Positions 13,238-14,062 of a stretch of 14,062 nucleotides of DNA are shown piece by piece. The position numbers were made by a program, and so were the translations under genes. The DNA lies in assembly GCA_023430625.1 (NCBI GenBank), contig JAEZAA010000068.1, forward strand, positions 1-14,062. The letters run 5' to 3'. The notes beneath the pieces are model-generated. The model was given only the letters and a program-made list of their open reading frames with translations, made no database searches and was not told the origin of the DNA. Every line of letters begins with the position of its first letter. Position 1 is the first letter of the stretch. The DNA comes from Pseudomonadota bacterium. GTDB lineage: Bacteria; Pseudomonadota; Gammaproteobacteria; Pseudomonadales; Oleiphilaceae.

Positions 13238-14056
13238 TTACGCCTCCAGTTCGTCCAACGCTTCCTGTGCGGACGTCAGTTCACTCAGGAACCAGGGCGC
13301 TTCGGCGCTGGGGCTGGCGATGCAGCGATAGATCTCGTGGGAAATCCGCTCTACCTGCTCAAAGCCGCTGGAGCGCAGCATGGCCTCTACGCAGGCGTGG
13401 TTGGGTGCCCACCAGTTGGTGGGGTCGTTGGCCAGGCGATGTTCGATGAACGACATGCGGGGCCAGCCGTCTTCCTGCAGGACTTCCCGCTCATGCAGGG
13501 GGTAGTTCTCCTGGGGTTCAAAGACGCTCTCGCCAGGTGCGGTCAGGGTCTGGAATATCATCATGCCCTTGGACCGGCGGCGCACTATGTCCAGCGCCAG
13601 CAGGGGGTAGCGCAGGTGGTAGAGCACACCCATGAACCAGATCAGGTCGAATTGGCGTTGCCAGTGGGCCAACTGGTAGATGGGCATCTGGTGGAACTCG
13701 ATCCGGTCTTCCAGCCCATGCACCGAGGCGGCCCAGCGCGCCTGGCGCAGATAATGAGGGTCGATGTCGATGGCGGTCACCTTGGCGCCGCGCTTGGCCA
13801 GTTCCAGGCTGTAATAGCCGGCGTTGCAGCCGATATCGAGCACTTCCTTGCCTTCAAGATCCATCGGCAGGTAAGGCTCGATCTGCTGCCATTTGAACTT
13901 GGGAAAATCGCCCAGGGCATGGTTGGGCGCGGTCTGGCTGCCGTCGGGCATGTGCAGGTTGTGAAACCAGGGGGCCAGGCGTTCGATTTCTCGTGCAGTG
14001 GACTCTTGGGGTGCCGCACGATTCACCTTCGCCGATGTGCTGGACGCGTCGCTCAT
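13238..14056 (-). CDS. CmoB-like class I SAM-dependent methyltransferase
   Basis: A 272-residue methyltransferase. The AdoMet-binding motif VLDIGCNAGYYSLELAKRGA (72-91) is followed by the acidic end of strand two, TAIDIDPHYL (94-103), and by FMGVLYHLRYPLLAL (141-155), which resembles the 'mGVLYHrr.Pl' block of CmoB, the tRNA wobble-uridine modifying enzyme. It is about 50 residues shorter than CmoB and has a distinctive N-terminal block W30-F-H-N-L-H-x-P-D-G with A-P-N-H-x-L-G-D-F-P (43-52). That block matches the uncharacterised TIGR04290 (Rta_06860-type) methyltransferases as I recall them, rather than CmoB itself. The substrate is unknown. The ATG sits six bases from the window edge with only GGAG visible upstream at a tight two-base spacing. 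The next gene upstream is outside the window. Confidence 0.85.
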   Translation of the reverse strand: MSDASSTSAKVNRAAPQESTAREIERLAPWFHNLHMPDGSQTAPNHALGDFPKFKWQQIEPYLPMDLEGKEVLDIGCNAGYYSLELAKRGAKVTAIDIDPHYLRQARWAASVHGLEDRIEFHQMPIYQLAHWQRQFDLIWFMGVLYHLRYPLLALDIVRRRSKGMMIFQTLTAPGESVFEPQENYPLHEREVLQEDGWPRMSFIEHRLANDPTNWWAPNHACVEAMLRSSGFEQVERISHEIYRCIASPSAEAPWFLSELTSAQEALDELEA

Positions 14057-14062
14057 AACTCC

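Overview
The window looks like an ordinary chromosomal stretch of a fairly GC-rich gammaproteobacterium. The family set (a PanP-type aspartate decarboxylase, an AidB-like acyl-CoA dehydrogenase, a PitA-type phosphate transporter, a GlxA-like regulator) would fit a marine or halotolerant lineage of the Marinobacter/Alcanivorax kind. That taxonomic guess is inference from family content only. I see no rRNA, tRNA, CRISPR array, transposase, integrase or phage gene.

Left part (1-4766): the 3' end of an EVE-domain gene runs into the window. A membrane-bound diguanylate cyclase (minus) and a PitA-type phosphate transporter (plus) are divergent, with recognisable promoters for both in the gap between them. 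A GlxA-type AraC regulator with a DJ-1/PfpI domain (minus) follows. Divergent from it is a small acidic protein of unknown function (plus) with a strong ribosome binding site.

Middle part (4767-11475): six genes all read on the minus strand. In transcription order they are an AidB-like acyl-CoA dehydrogenase, a membrane-anchored thioredoxin/DsbA-fold protein with a SurA-like helical domain, a DUF503 (YlxP-like) protein, a PLP-dependent aspartate decarboxylase (PanP-like), an acetoacetate-decarboxylase-fold protein and an Mpo1-like (DUF962) membrane protein. Gaps of about 50 to 300 bases, several holding hairpins or promoter-like sequence, argue against one long operon. The products do not form one obvious pathway.

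Right part (11476-14062): a GNAT acetyltransferase and an AadA-like aminoglycoside nucleotidyltransferase form a tight two-gene unit on the plus strand. It converges on a class I SAM-dependent methyltransferase (minus), which ends at a clear intrinsic terminator.

The most interesting signal is the AadA-like protein. It keeps the metal, catalytic and spectinomycin/ATP residues of AadA but has lost, through substitution plus a two-residue loop deletion, the Trp and Asp that give AadA its streptomycin activity. It also lies outside any visible integron cassette. Second-rank observations are the SurA-like/thioredoxin fusion, the altered active site of the acetoacetate-decarboxylase-like protein, a 9-bp direct repeat at exactly 21-bp spacing over the diguanylate cyclase promoter, and the unidentified 88-residue protein.
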